Shown here: piece after piece, positions 1 to 6,341 of the stretch
Layout of the letters: each line of letters begins with the position of its first letter
Numbering within the stretch: the stretch's first letter is position 1
Source: Nitrospirota bacterium
GTDB lineage: Bacteria; Nitrospirota; Thermodesulfovibrionia; Thermodesulfovibrionales; JdFR-88
Reading direction: 5' to 3'
DNA: 6,516 nt
Assembly: GCA_021790695.1 (NCBI GenBank)
Contig: JAJYGJ010000093.1
Coordinates: 1-6,516 of the forward strand
The notes under the pieces: model-generated
Database searches by the model: none
What the model was told of the DNA's origin: nothing
The model's input: only the letters and a program-made list of their open reading frames with translations
Position numbers and translations under genes: made by a program

Positions 1-934
1 ATTGGTTCTGGTCAGACGAGACCCGGGCGGGCTTCGGGGCTTCCGTTTTCTGCGGCTTTTTTGCGGCATGGTCTATGCGGGTTATAAGCTCGTCCGGCGG
101 GAGCACGCCAACCACCATGACACCGTTTGGCAGGATGAGCGCTGGCGTGCCGTCGATGCCAAGAGCCCTTCCAAGCTCGATGTTTTTATCTATCTCCGGC
201 GCCTGGCAGTCCGGCTTTGGGAGCGGCTTTCCGTCAAAAGATTGCTCCAGGAGCGCAAGTGAATGCTCGCATGCTATCGTCTGCGCCTTCTCCTTCGCCC
301 CCGGGTGCATCGCAAGGGGGAAGAGCTTTATATAAAAAGCGATGTCTTTTCTCTGCTCGACTATCTTCTTCATCACCTGATGAAGCAGGGCGCAGTACGG
401 TCAGACCGGATCATCGAAAACGATCACCTTGATGGGGGCATCAGCATCGCCCAGCACAAGCGCATCCTTCAGGGGTATCCTCGATACGTCCACCCTGTTC
501 AAGTCGGAAATACGCTGGTTCGTCAGGTTCTGTTTTGTCTTTATATCAACGACGAAACCGTGTATCAGGTGCTTTTTATCGTAATCGATATAAGCGATAT
601 CCTTCTTGCCGCCGTACTCGAAAGTGACCTCCCATAGCCCTTCAACCCCGTTTTCCACACCGAGGACTTTGACAGCGGGATTAAAAGAGGAAAGTATGTC
701 TTGCGCCTCCGAGGTTTTCAGCGTATGGCAGGCGCGGCAGTCGCCGGCACAGGCTCCGGATTTACCGGCAAATCCGAAAGCCTTTACGGGAAGCAAAAAC
801 AGGATGACAAGAAGACCGGAAACGGCCCGGGGGGCCAAAAGAAACGAAATGGATTCACAGGCGCCATGCCGATCCAATGACCCCGGACCGCATGGAATGA
901 TTTTGGCCGTCTCCTCACTTCCGGTTATTTGCAT
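1..934 (-). CDS. dsbC: DsbC-like disulfide isomerase, probable selenoprotein (C-terminal end beyond window)
   Basis: Predicted periplasmic thiol-disulfide isomerase. Counting from the ATG at 934, a hydrophobic export segment lies at about residues 38-56. A CRACH motif (66-70), identical in form to a c-type haem site, follows. Residues 77-150 resemble the DsbC dimerisation domain (for example KKHLIHGFVVD). The thioredoxin-fold domain begins near 165 and contains VIVFDDPV, a TGA codon at residue 178, then PYC. It continues through Cys222 and Cys243, possibly a DsbC-like structural pair, to the cis-proline loop GTPALILPNG (262-271). The codon after the TGA and all others to the window edge are open, and the encoded sequence is good DsbC throughout, so I read TGA as selenocysteine in a UPYC active site. 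The start is uncertain: about 35 residues precede the hydrophobic segment, and a TTG at 877 is an alternative. The other reading is a nonsense mutation of a CPYC enzyme, which the downstream hairpin argues against. No neighbouring Dsb partner gene is in view. Confidence 0.87.
368..385 (-). promoter_or_regulatory. Candidate bacterial SECIS hairpin
   Basis: The minus strand reads CTTCATCAGGTGATGAAG, a perfect 8-bp inverted repeat around GG. In RNA this is most likely a 7-bp stem capped by an AGGU loop. Two further pairs (C-G and U-A) can extend the stem below a G-A mismatch. The loop begins 22 nt after the UGA, within the range reported for bacterial SECIS elements. The tip matches the AGGU(CU) loop of E. 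coli fdhF, where the GU is recognised by the elongation factor SelB. It lies inside codons for LLHQVMKK, as bacterial SECIS elements must. No fold was computed. Confidence 0.75.
401..403 (-). other. In-frame UGA, predicted selenocysteine codon
   Basis: On the minus strand the codons read GAT CCG GTC TGA CCG TAC TGC. The TGA replaces the first, nucleophilic cysteine of the C-x-x-C active site in DsbC-type proteins, giving U-P-Y-C. It is the only stop codon in the frame between 934 and the window edge. In known selenoproteins Sec commonly replaces a redox-active Cys in exactly this type of motif. The assignment is inferred; no selA, selB, selC or selD gene is visible in this window. Confidence 0.85.
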
Positions 935-940
935 TTTGAT

Positions 941-946
941 ATTATA
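941..946 (-). promoter_or_regulatory. Possible -10 box for the selenoprotein gene
   Basis: The minus strand shows a perfect TATAAT ending 6 nt before the ATG at 934. No good -35 element lies 16-18 bp upstream. A transcript starting about 7 nt downstream would begin near the ATG itself, so it would be nearly leaderless or would use an internal start such as TTG at 877. The only purine-rich stretch upstream of the ATG, GGAAG, is 15 nt away, too far for a normal ribosome binding site. In this AT-rich stretch the box could be chance. Confidence 0.3.
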
Positions 947-988
947 AATCTTCCAATATTAAAACGGGATGAATGAAGCATGTAATTT

Positions 989-1105
989 CTGTAACATTTT
1001 CTCACAAGCAATAAATTTGTTATTGTCTTATGCCCAACAGGCGCAAAAAATTAATTATCCTGCAAAAGAAAGTTAATTTTTTCATAAAACTCCTGTAACT
1101 TTTCT
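989..1105 (+). repeat. Two copies of a CTGTAAC motif in the divergent intergenic region
   Basis: CTGTAACATTTTCT (989-1002) and CTGTAACTTTTCT (1093-1105) differ by one base insertion. Each CTGTAAC matches the second half of the enterobacterial Pho-box consensus, CTGT(A/C)A(C/T), but neither has a convincing partner half-site 11 bp upstream. The second copy ends 10 bp before a TACAAT at 1110-1115, which could be a -10 box for the acyltransferase gene. The role as an operator is speculative. The rest of 935-1164 is AT-rich, and I see no gene or structured RNA in it. Confidence 0.3.
1045..1082. repeat. A/T-rich 10-bp inverted repeat
   Basis: AAAAAATTAA (1045-1054) and TTAATTTTTT (1073-1082) are perfect inverted copies separated by 18 bp. 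They lie midway between the divergent genes. This could be a protein-binding dyad or simply a chance pairing of AT-rich DNA. The stem is A-U only, and no GC core makes it a credible terminator. Confidence 0.3.
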
Positions 1106-1164
1106 TTTTTACAATGATCGCGCAGGACTGCGGCTATTAAAAAAAGGCGGTGGGAGAGACTGAA

Positions 1165-1206
1165 ATGAAGCTGTTGAAACTCGGGGGGGCGCCCAGGTGG
1201 AAGTAA
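1165..1206 (+). CDS. Short ORF or displaced true start of the acyltransferase gene
   Basis: ATG at 1165 is 6 nt after GGGAGAG (1152-1158), the best ribosome binding site upstream of the acyltransferase. It encodes MKLLKLGGAPRWK and then stops, overlapping the GTG at 1197 by 10 nt in another frame. A run of seven G (1183-1189) lies inside it. One extra G would turn the frame into MKLLKLGGGAQVEVNG, joined to the acyltransferase. It is therefore either a short leader peptide with translational coupling, the real start hidden by an indel in the G run, or a slippage site. The sequence alone cannot decide. Confidence 0.3.
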   Translation: MKLLKLGGAPRWK

Positions 1207-3053
1207 ACGGGGCAGGGGGCCCATTACGGATGCATATGGGTCCGGGATTCCCCTGGGGGATTCTGACGCAAGGCGTCGGGCGAATAGCCGGCAAGGCCCT
1301 GGGACTTGACGCGCTTGGCAGGGTTTATGCCGGGGCCGCCCTAAGCTGCGGGGGCTATGGCAATACCGGGGCTGTAAGAGGAGGGGAAATCTTTGGGCGC
1401 CTGCTGGATTCACTCGATATTACCCTGGAGATTTCTACAAAGGACCTGGCGCGCATACCCGTGTCCGGCCCGGTGGTGGTCATAGCGAACCACCCGTTTG
1501 GAATGGTGGAAGGCATAATACTCGGGCACCTGCTGTCATCCGTCCGGAGCGATTTGAAGATAATGAGCAACTATCTCCTGGGCGCGCTTGAAGAGATAAG
1601 GGACATGCTGGTCCTTGTGGACCCGTTCGGCGGAAAAAAAGCGCCGATAAGCAATCTAAAAGGGATGAGAGAGTCCATAAGATGGCTCGAATCCGGGGGC
1701 ATGCTGGCGGTCTTTCCGGCGGGCGAGGTCTCTCATCTGGACTTGAAGAGAGCGGCCATTACGGACCCGGAATGGAAATTGTCCGTGGCCGGGATAATAC
1801 GCAGGACCGGAGCTGCCGTGTTGCCCGTTTATTTTAAGGGCGCAAACGGTCCTCTTTTCCAACTCCTCGGGCTTGTGCACCCCGGGCTAAGGACACTCAT
1901 GCTCCCCCAGGCGCTCCTGAATAAAACGGGACAAAAAATAGAGATCCGCATAGGGGGCGCCATCCCGGAAGCAAGGCTCCGGGTTTTTCAGTCGGATAAA
2001 GGGATGTTGGATTACCTGAGAATGCGCACCTATATCATGGAAAGCATGGAGAAGGACAGCCCCGGGACGAGGTTTTTTCCCGCCTCGTCTTTTACCAGGG
2101 AAGGCGGTAGATTTGAGGAAATCATTCCTCCCGTTGACGCCGGCGAGCTTGCACGGGAAATATCTTTTTTGCCGGCGGAAGCCCTCCTCCTCGATCATGG
2201 CGAATTCCAGGTCTTTTGCGCCGAGGCCTGGCAGATGCCCGTGATACTGAGGGAAATAGGAAGACTCCGCGAACTGACCTTCAGGAATACCCTGGAAGGG
2301 ACCGGCAGGGCGCTGGATGTAGACATGTTCGACCGGCATTATCTGCATTTGTTCCTCTGGAACAGGCATGCATCGGAAATAGCAGGCGCGTACCGCCTGG
2401 GACGAACTGACATGGCATTGGGTTCAAATGACAAACAGGAGTTATATACGAAGACCCTTTTCAAATACGATCGCAAATTTTTGAGCGCGATCGGCGCAGC
2501 TCTCGAACTGGGAAGGTCTTTTGTAAGGCCGGAATACCAGAAATCCTATTCCCCGCTTCTGCTCCTGTGGAAAGGCATTGGGCATTACGTTGCAAAAAAT
2601 CCAAAATACAAGGTCCTCTTCGGCCCCGTCAGCATCAGCCGCTCATACCAGGTCCTCTCGAAAGAACTCATGGTGAATTTTTTGAAGAAAAATCATTACA
2701 GGGAGGAACTTTCAAGACTTATAAAAGCCAAGACCCCCTTACAGGAAAACCTGTCCGCCAATTGGCGCGCAAACGGCATAATCGCGAAAAGCATCGAGGA
2801 ACTCTCGCTAATGATCTCCGAGATAGAGCCTGATGGAAAGGACATACCTGTTTTGTTGAGGCAATATCTAAAGCTCGGCGGAAAGCTCCTTGGTTTCAAC
2901 CTGGACAAGAAATTCTCGGATGTCCTTGACGGGCTTATACTGGTCAACCTGGCCGATGTCGACTCCCGCATTCTTCAAAAATATATGGGGAAAAAAGGGG
3001 CCGAGACTTTCCTGGCATTGCACAGTGGTAACCGCGCATGCGCCACGGTATAA
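1197..3053 (+). CDS. Bifunctional acyltransferase, OlsF-like ornithine-lipid synthase
   Basis: The 618-residue protein has two acyltransferase halves. The N-terminal half (about 80-290) is PlsC/hemolysin-like. Its block I is NHPFGMVEG (98-106), a His-x5-acid variant with Glu where Asp is often found, and FPAGEVS (173-179) matches the FPxG block. The C-terminal half (about 330-610) resembles acyl-ACP-using N-acyltransferases of the OlsB/GNAT type, shown by RLRELTFRNTLEGTGRALDV (356-375), ELGRSFVRPEYQ (437-448), LLLLWKGIGHY (454-464) and LFGPVSIS (474-481). In characterised OlsF enzymes the C-terminal domain N-acylates ornithine and the N-terminal domain adds the second, ester-linked acyl chain. 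Substrate here is inferred from architecture; another acyl acceptor is possible. It is probably attached to the inner membrane. Start choice: the frame has a stop at 1161-1163 and GTG 1197 follows a poly-G run; ATG 1230 or 1236 are alternatives, since family-like sequence begins only around residue 25. The next gene starts 114 nt downstream. Confidence 0.85.
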   Translation: MEVNGAGGPLRMHMGPGFPWGILTQGVGRIAGKALGLDALGRVYAGAALSCGGYGNTGAVRGGEIFGRLLDSLDITLEISTKDLARIPVSGPVVVIANHPFGMVEGIILGHLLSSVRSDLKIMSNYLLGALEEIRDMLVLVDPFGGKKAPISNLKGMRESIRWLESGGMLAVFPAGEVSHLDLKRAAITDPEWKLSVAGIIRRTGAAVLPVYFKGANGPLFQLLGLVHPGLRTLMLPQALLNKTGQKIEIRIGGAIPEARLRVFQSDKGMLDYLRMRTYIMESMEKDSPGTRFFPASSFTREGGRFEEIIPPVDAGELAREISFLPAEALLLDHGEFQVFCAEAWQMPVILREIGRLRELTFRNTLEGTGRALDVDMFDRHYLHLFLWNRHASEIAGAYRLGRTDMALGSNDKQELYTKTLFKYDRKFLSAIGAALELGRSFVRPEYQKSYSPLLLLWKGIGHYVAKNPKYKVLFGPVSISRSYQVLSKELMVNFLKKNHYREELSRLIKAKTPLQENLSANWRANGIIAKSIEELSLMISEIEPDGKDIPVLLRQYLKLGGKLLGFNLDKKFSDVLDGLILVNLADVDSRILQKYMGKKGAETFLALHSGNRACATV

Positions 3054-3087
3054 ATGGTCTTGAAATCTTAACGGTAACTTAAATATC

Positions 3088-3105
3088 GTTTCATCATTGA
3101 TTCAT
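3088..3105 (+). promoter_or_regulatory. Pho-box-like direct repeat upstream of the phosphoesterase
   Basis: GTTTCAT (3088-3094) and GATTCAT (3099-3105) are spaced 11 bp apart, the spacing of PhoB half-sites. They match the CTGTCAT half-site at 5 and 4 of 7 positions. No well-placed -10 box was found about 10 bp downstream; the nearest candidate is TAGACT at 3128-3133. The match is weak and could be chance in an AT-rich spacer. Confidence 0.22.
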
Positions 3106-3167
3106 ATTCCCGCAATCCTTGTTCGTCTAGACTTTTCTCATGTGCTAATCCCATAAAGGAGGGGAAA

Positions 3168-5225
3168 ATGAGACAATTTGCAAGGCTTTGTCTGTCCATG
3201 GCTGTCATGACTTCGATGTTGTTTTCCTCTTTCATCCCGGCGGCGCTCGCCGGATCGCGGGCTCCGGTCGTTACGGCCCAGCCTGCCGGCAGTGCCGGTC
3301 CGGATGTGCGCGGGTACATGCACGATCCCGGCATAGAGCCTCGGATGTCACGGGAGGCCCTGATTCAGTTGCTGCGGCGGAGGATCAAGTACGTGTTCGT
3401 TATCTTCAACGAGAACCAGTCTTTCGACAACGAGTTCGGCACCTTCCCGGGTGTCAACGGTCTCTACTCGGACGGCCAGGAGCACCGTTCCGCCGCTGGC
3501 ACGTCAGGTTTCACCCAGACCTATACGGATATCAGCAACGGCGTGAGCGTCACGGTCCAGCCGTTCCGGATCGGGCCTGATCAGAACGCCAACGTCGCCG
3601 ACAGCGTTGACCACTCCCACACGGGGCTTGCCACCAAGATTGACGTGGTAAACGGCACGGCGCAAATGGACAAGTTCGCCTATGAAGAGTACTATCGCTT
3701 TGCCAAGAAGGGCGGAGCGGCCAACGACGCGAAAGGCAAGCAGTACGCGCGTCTCGTGATGTCCCATATCGACTGCGACACTATCCCGTTTTTCTGGACG
3801 TGGGCCAGCAATTTCACCATATTCGATAATATCTTCGCCACCGAAGACACGCCATCTGCGCCAAATGCAGTGGCAATGATCGCGGGCCAGTCGGGTGAGA
3901 CACAATGGGTAAAACACGGCACGGCCGGTCAGACCTACACTGTAAACGGCCAAACGGGCATCACCGGCGGGGTTCCGCTTATGAACGACGCGCAGCCTTT
4001 TTACGGCTCCCAGTTCGACAACACGCCGGCGGCTGACAGGCAGCCCGCGGGCGCTAACGAGTACTACGGCGGAATAACCCATAACAACGTAGAAACCAAC
4101 CTGACCTTCGCCAGCGTGCCGCTTACCTTGCAGGGCGACGCCATCACCTCTGTCATGGCGCAGAACCTGAACCCGGCCTTTGACCTGCCGGACATCCGGC
4201 AGGACATACCTTTCATCCAGGACGCCGGGCTTGACCCCATCGGCTGGCGCTGGTACCAGGAAGGCTACGACCTCGAATCGACGGACATCGGAGGGGTGGC
4301 CTCGCACCTGGCTTATGTGAGCCACCATAATGGGGCACAGTACTTCGGCTATCTGGCCGATACGCCGCCGCTTCGCTCCGATTTCCGCGGCATGACGGAC
4401 TTTTTCACCGACATGGCCAACAATGCCCTGCCCCATGGCGGCGTGTTCTACATCCGCGGCGGCTATATAAACCAGATGGGACTTCTGCCCGCGATCACGA
4501 ACGCAGCTACGCCGCAGGCGGAGATTGCCGCGATTTACGCCGCGAAAATCGGCGATGATGACCATCCGGCCTATGCCGACAGGCAGATAAGCGAGGCGAT
4601 GGCGGCCCGCGTCATTAACGCCATAGCCGCGAACCCCAAAATCTGGAACCAGTGCGCGATCATCATTACATATGACGAGTCCGACGGCCATTATGACCAC
4701 GTGCCGCCGCGCATCCTCTCCTATGGCCCGGACGGCCTGCCGCTGGCCCGCGGTGTGCGCGTTCCGCTGATACTGATATCACCCTATGCCAGGGTCCACG
4801 CCGTCTCGCATGCCGAGGGCGACCATAACGCGATAATCGAGACGATTAACGACATCTTCGCGCGGCCCGCGCTTTCAAACCTTCCCGATGAGGCCAAGGC
4901 GCTCAAGGCCGGCGACTCCCCGGCTTTCAACCAGTACGGCCCGCCGGGGTTCGAGCAAAAATATCTTGGGCCGCGGGACATCAATTCCCCGATCACGGAC
5001 AGCCTGTTGTCCGGCTTCGATCCGTTACGCCTGACGGGCGCTTTGCCCCCGCTGCCGGCCTCGCTCGCGACGATCCCGGACAGCGTTGTATACACGCTGC
5101 CGCATTATGGCGGCAACGGCTGCCGGGCGATAGGGATTGTGCCGGAGGATGTCCGGCTCGGCATCGCAAACCATATTCCCGAGGGATTTAACCCGCTGCC
5201 AAGCACTTACCCGGCGGCCAATTAG
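3168..5225 (+). CDS. Exported phosphoesterase, phospholipase C / AcpA family
   Basis: The 685-residue protein starts with a Sec-type signal peptide (positive residues 2-6, hydrophobic core about 7-27, likely cleavage after ALA at 28). The mature part belongs to the phosphoesterase family of phospholipases C and AcpA-type acid phosphatases. Residues 81-91, NENQSFDNEFG, are the family's first metal-site block. TPSAPN (228-233) occupies the nucleophile region, with Ser230 the likely nucleophile. YDESDGHYDHVPP (502-514) and GDHNAIIETIND (551-562) supply the later metal-binding Asp and His residues. The expected activity is hydrolysis of phosphate esters in the periplasm or outside the cell; phospholipid or nucleotide specificity cannot be told from sequence. 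ATG 3168 is well supported by AAGGAGGGG at 3156-3164. Many phospholipases C in this family carry a twin-arginine signal; this one does not. A hairpin follows the stop codon. Confidence 0.88.
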   Translation: MRQFARLCLSMAVMTSMLFSSFIPAALAGSRAPVVTAQPAGSAGPDVRGYMHDPGIEPRMSREALIQLLRRRIKYVFVIFNENQSFDNEFGTFPGVNGLYSDGQEHRSAAGTSGFTQTYTDISNGVSVTVQPFRIGPDQNANVADSVDHSHTGLATKIDVVNGTAQMDKFAYEEYYRFAKKGGAANDAKGKQYARLVMSHIDCDTIPFFWTWASNFTIFDNIFATEDTPSAPNAVAMIAGQSGETQWVKHGTAGQTYTVNGQTGITGGVPLMNDAQPFYGSQFDNTPAADRQPAGANEYYGGITHNNVETNLTFASVPLTLQGDAITSVMAQNLNPAFDLPDIRQDIPFIQDAGLDPIGWRWYQEGYDLESTDIGGVASHLAYVSHHNGAQYFGYLADTPPLRSDFRGMTDFFTDMANNALPHGGVFYIRGGYINQMGLLPAITNAATPQAEIAAIYAAKIGDDDHPAYADRQISEAMAARVINAIAANPKIWNQCAIIITYDESDGHYDHVPPRILSYGPDGLPLARGVRVPLILISPYARVHAVSHAEGDHNAIIETINDIFARPALSNLPDEAKALKAGDSPAFNQYGPPGFEQKYLGPRDINSPITDSLLSGFDPLRLTGALPPLPASLATIPDSVVYTLPHYGGNGCRAIGIVPEDVRLGIANHIPEGFNPLPSTYPAAN

Positions 5226-5241
5226 AAGTATTTAAAAAAAA

Positions 5242-5273
5242 GCGGATGGGACGCCAAACGGCGCCCCATCCGC
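5242..5273. terminator. Strong GC-rich hairpin, best oriented as a minus-strand terminator
   Basis: GCGGATGGG (5242-5250) pairs perfectly with CCCATCCGC (5265-5273). After one A-C mismatch, CGCC pairs with GGCG around an AAAC loop. The arm is preceded by eight A (5234-5241), so transcripts on the minus strand would see a stem followed by eight U, the canonical intrinsic form. On the plus strand the stem is followed only by CGCTTTG. A shifted pairing, AAAGCGG with CCGCTTT, could partly serve that direction. It lies 16 nt after the phosphoesterase stop codon. Confidence 0.75.
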
Positions 5274-5295
5274 CGCTTTGCCGGGCGCAGGCCCC

Positions 5296-5325
5296 TAATA
5301 TATCTGTGGATTGACAGATATATTA
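5296..5325. repeat. Perfect 12-bp inverted repeat upstream of the binding-protein gene
   Basis: TAATATATCTGT (5296-5307) and ACAGATATATTA (5314-5325) are exact inverted copies separated by GGATTG. The repeat ends 3 nt before the AGGAGG ribosome binding site. It may be an operator for a dimeric regulator, or an RNA hairpin affecting translation of the next gene. It has no T-run after it, so a terminator role is unlikely. Confidence 0.65.
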
Positions 5326-5328
5326 AAT

Positions 5329-5334
5329 AGGAGG
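5329..5334 (+). promoter_or_regulatory. Ribosome binding site fixing the start at 5341
   Basis: A perfect AGGAGG stands 6 nt before ATG 5341. This selects that ATG over the upstream in-frame TTG at 5311, which lies inside the inverted repeat and has no ribosome binding site. Confidence 0.85.
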
Positions 5335-5340
5335 AACCGT

Positions 5341-6333
5341 ATGCGCTTAGTGTCAGTTTTGCTTGTCGTGTTCACCGTCTGCTGCGGGGTTTCCCCGGCC
5401 GCGGCGGGCCCGGCTGCGGCGGGTTCCGTAGCCGAAAGGGTCAAGGCGCGCGGTTTTGTCCGCTGCGGCAGCGCTCCCCGGCCGGGCCTGGCGGAAATGG
5501 ACGGCCGGGGACGCTGGAGCGGCCTTGACGTCGACATCTGCCGGGCGATCGCGGCTGCGGTGCTCGGCTCGCCGGACTGCATCGAATACCATGAATACGA
5601 GACGCCGAAGCAGTTCGATGCGGTACGAAAGCAGCAGGACGATGTCTTCTTTCTCACGGGCTCGGAGATAAACGGGCAGGAACTGGCGGGTAGCATTGTG
5701 CCCGGTCCGACTGTTTTTGTGGAATCCCACGCTGTGATGGTCCCGTCCAATGCGGCCGCGCGCCACGTCTGCGACCTTGCGGGCGATACCATATGTTTTT
5801 TGAGCGGGAGCCCCGCTGAAAGGAGTCTGAGCTCTTATTTCGGCACGCGCCACAAAAACTGGCTGCGCCTGCCGTTCTCCGAAGAAGGAGAGATGGATGA
5901 TGCGTACAACGTGCAGCATTGCCATGCGATTGCCGGCGAGATAACGGCCCTCGCAGCCAGCCGCCTTGCCCCGGGCGTAAACCGGCTGTCCAGCCGGATT
6001 TTGCCGGAGACGCTGTCGGTCTTCCCCGTCATTGCCGCTACGGGGACCGAAGACGCACAATGGTCGTCGATTGTCGCATGGACGGTTATAACACTCGTAA
6101 GCGCGGAGAGGCCTGAAACGAGGTGGTATGCGGGAGGAGCCGGGGCAATGCCCGTAAAAGCTCCGGGGTTGGGCCTGGACAGGGGATGGCAACGCCGTGT
6201 CCTTGCGGCGGTCGGCAACTACGGCGATATTTACGAACGGCGCCTGGGAAAAGGCTCCAGGCTCAGGCTCAGGCGCGGCCTTAACGAAAACCTGTTAAAA
6301 GGAGGTCTGCTGCTGGCCCCTTTCATCGAGTGA
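5341..6333 (+). CDS. Divergent AapJ/BztA-like periplasmic amino-acid-binding protein, orphan
   Basis: The 330-residue product has a signal peptide (hydrophobic about 3-20, Ala-rich cleavage region 20-27). Its overall length matches the general L-amino-acid-binding proteins AapJ/BztA of ABC importers. Family blocks are VKARGFVRCG (34-43), GRWSGLDVDICRAIAAAVLG (57-76) and, near the end, LGLDRGWQRRVLAAVGNYG (277-295), GDIYERRLGKGS (295-306) and KGGLLLAP (320-327). The middle is divergent. The AapJ block usually resembling SRNTTWT is FFLTGSE here (103-109), the block resembling CVQAGTTTE is CFLSGSPAE (152-160), and the block resembling CDAYTSD is CHAIAGE (194-200). These are in the ligand-binding region, so the ligand may differ. 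No permease or ATPase gene follows; the next gene is convergent 8 nt away. It could serve a distant transporter or a sensor role. The start is fixed by AGGAGG at 5329-5334. Confidence 0.82.
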   Translation: MRLVSVLLVVFTVCCGVSPAAAGPAAAGSVAERVKARGFVRCGSAPRPGLAEMDGRGRWSGLDVDICRAIAAAVLGSPDCIEYHEYETPKQFDAVRKQQDDVFFLTGSEINGQELAGSIVPGPTVFVESHAVMVPSNAAARHVCDLAGDTICFLSGSPAERSLSSYFGTRHKNWLRLPFSEEGEMDDAYNVQHCHAIAGEITALAASRLAPGVNRLSSRILPETLSVFPVIAATGTEDAQWSSIVAWTVITLVSAERPETRWYAGGAGAMPVKAPGLGLDRGWQRRVLAAVGNYGDIYERRLGKGSRLRLRRGLNENLLKGGLLLAPFIE

Positions 6334-6341
6334 CGCTCTCT

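Noticed and set aside
263..637. A plus-strand open frame over the selenoprotein gene
   Set aside because: It has no family resemblance and lies opposite a coding frame with clear DsbC motifs.
401..934. A 177-residue truncated protein ending at the TGA
   Set aside because: It would stop just before the active site, and the frame beyond continues as proper DsbC sequence. Readthrough as selenocysteine explains the data better.
3504..4700. A 398-codon open frame on the minus strand
   Set aside because: It is antisense to the well-supported phosphoesterase, shows no recognisable motif, and is typical of stop-free antisense frames in GC-rich genes.
5311..5340. TTG 5311 as the start of the binding protein, and TTGACA there as a -35 box
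   Set aside because: AGGAGG with ATG 5341 is a far better start. A -10 box 17 bp after the TTGACA would fall on GAACCG beside the start codon, with no match.
5353..6192. A 279-codon open frame on the minus strand
   Set aside because: It is a shadow of the binding-protein gene, with low-complexity, Arg-rich content.
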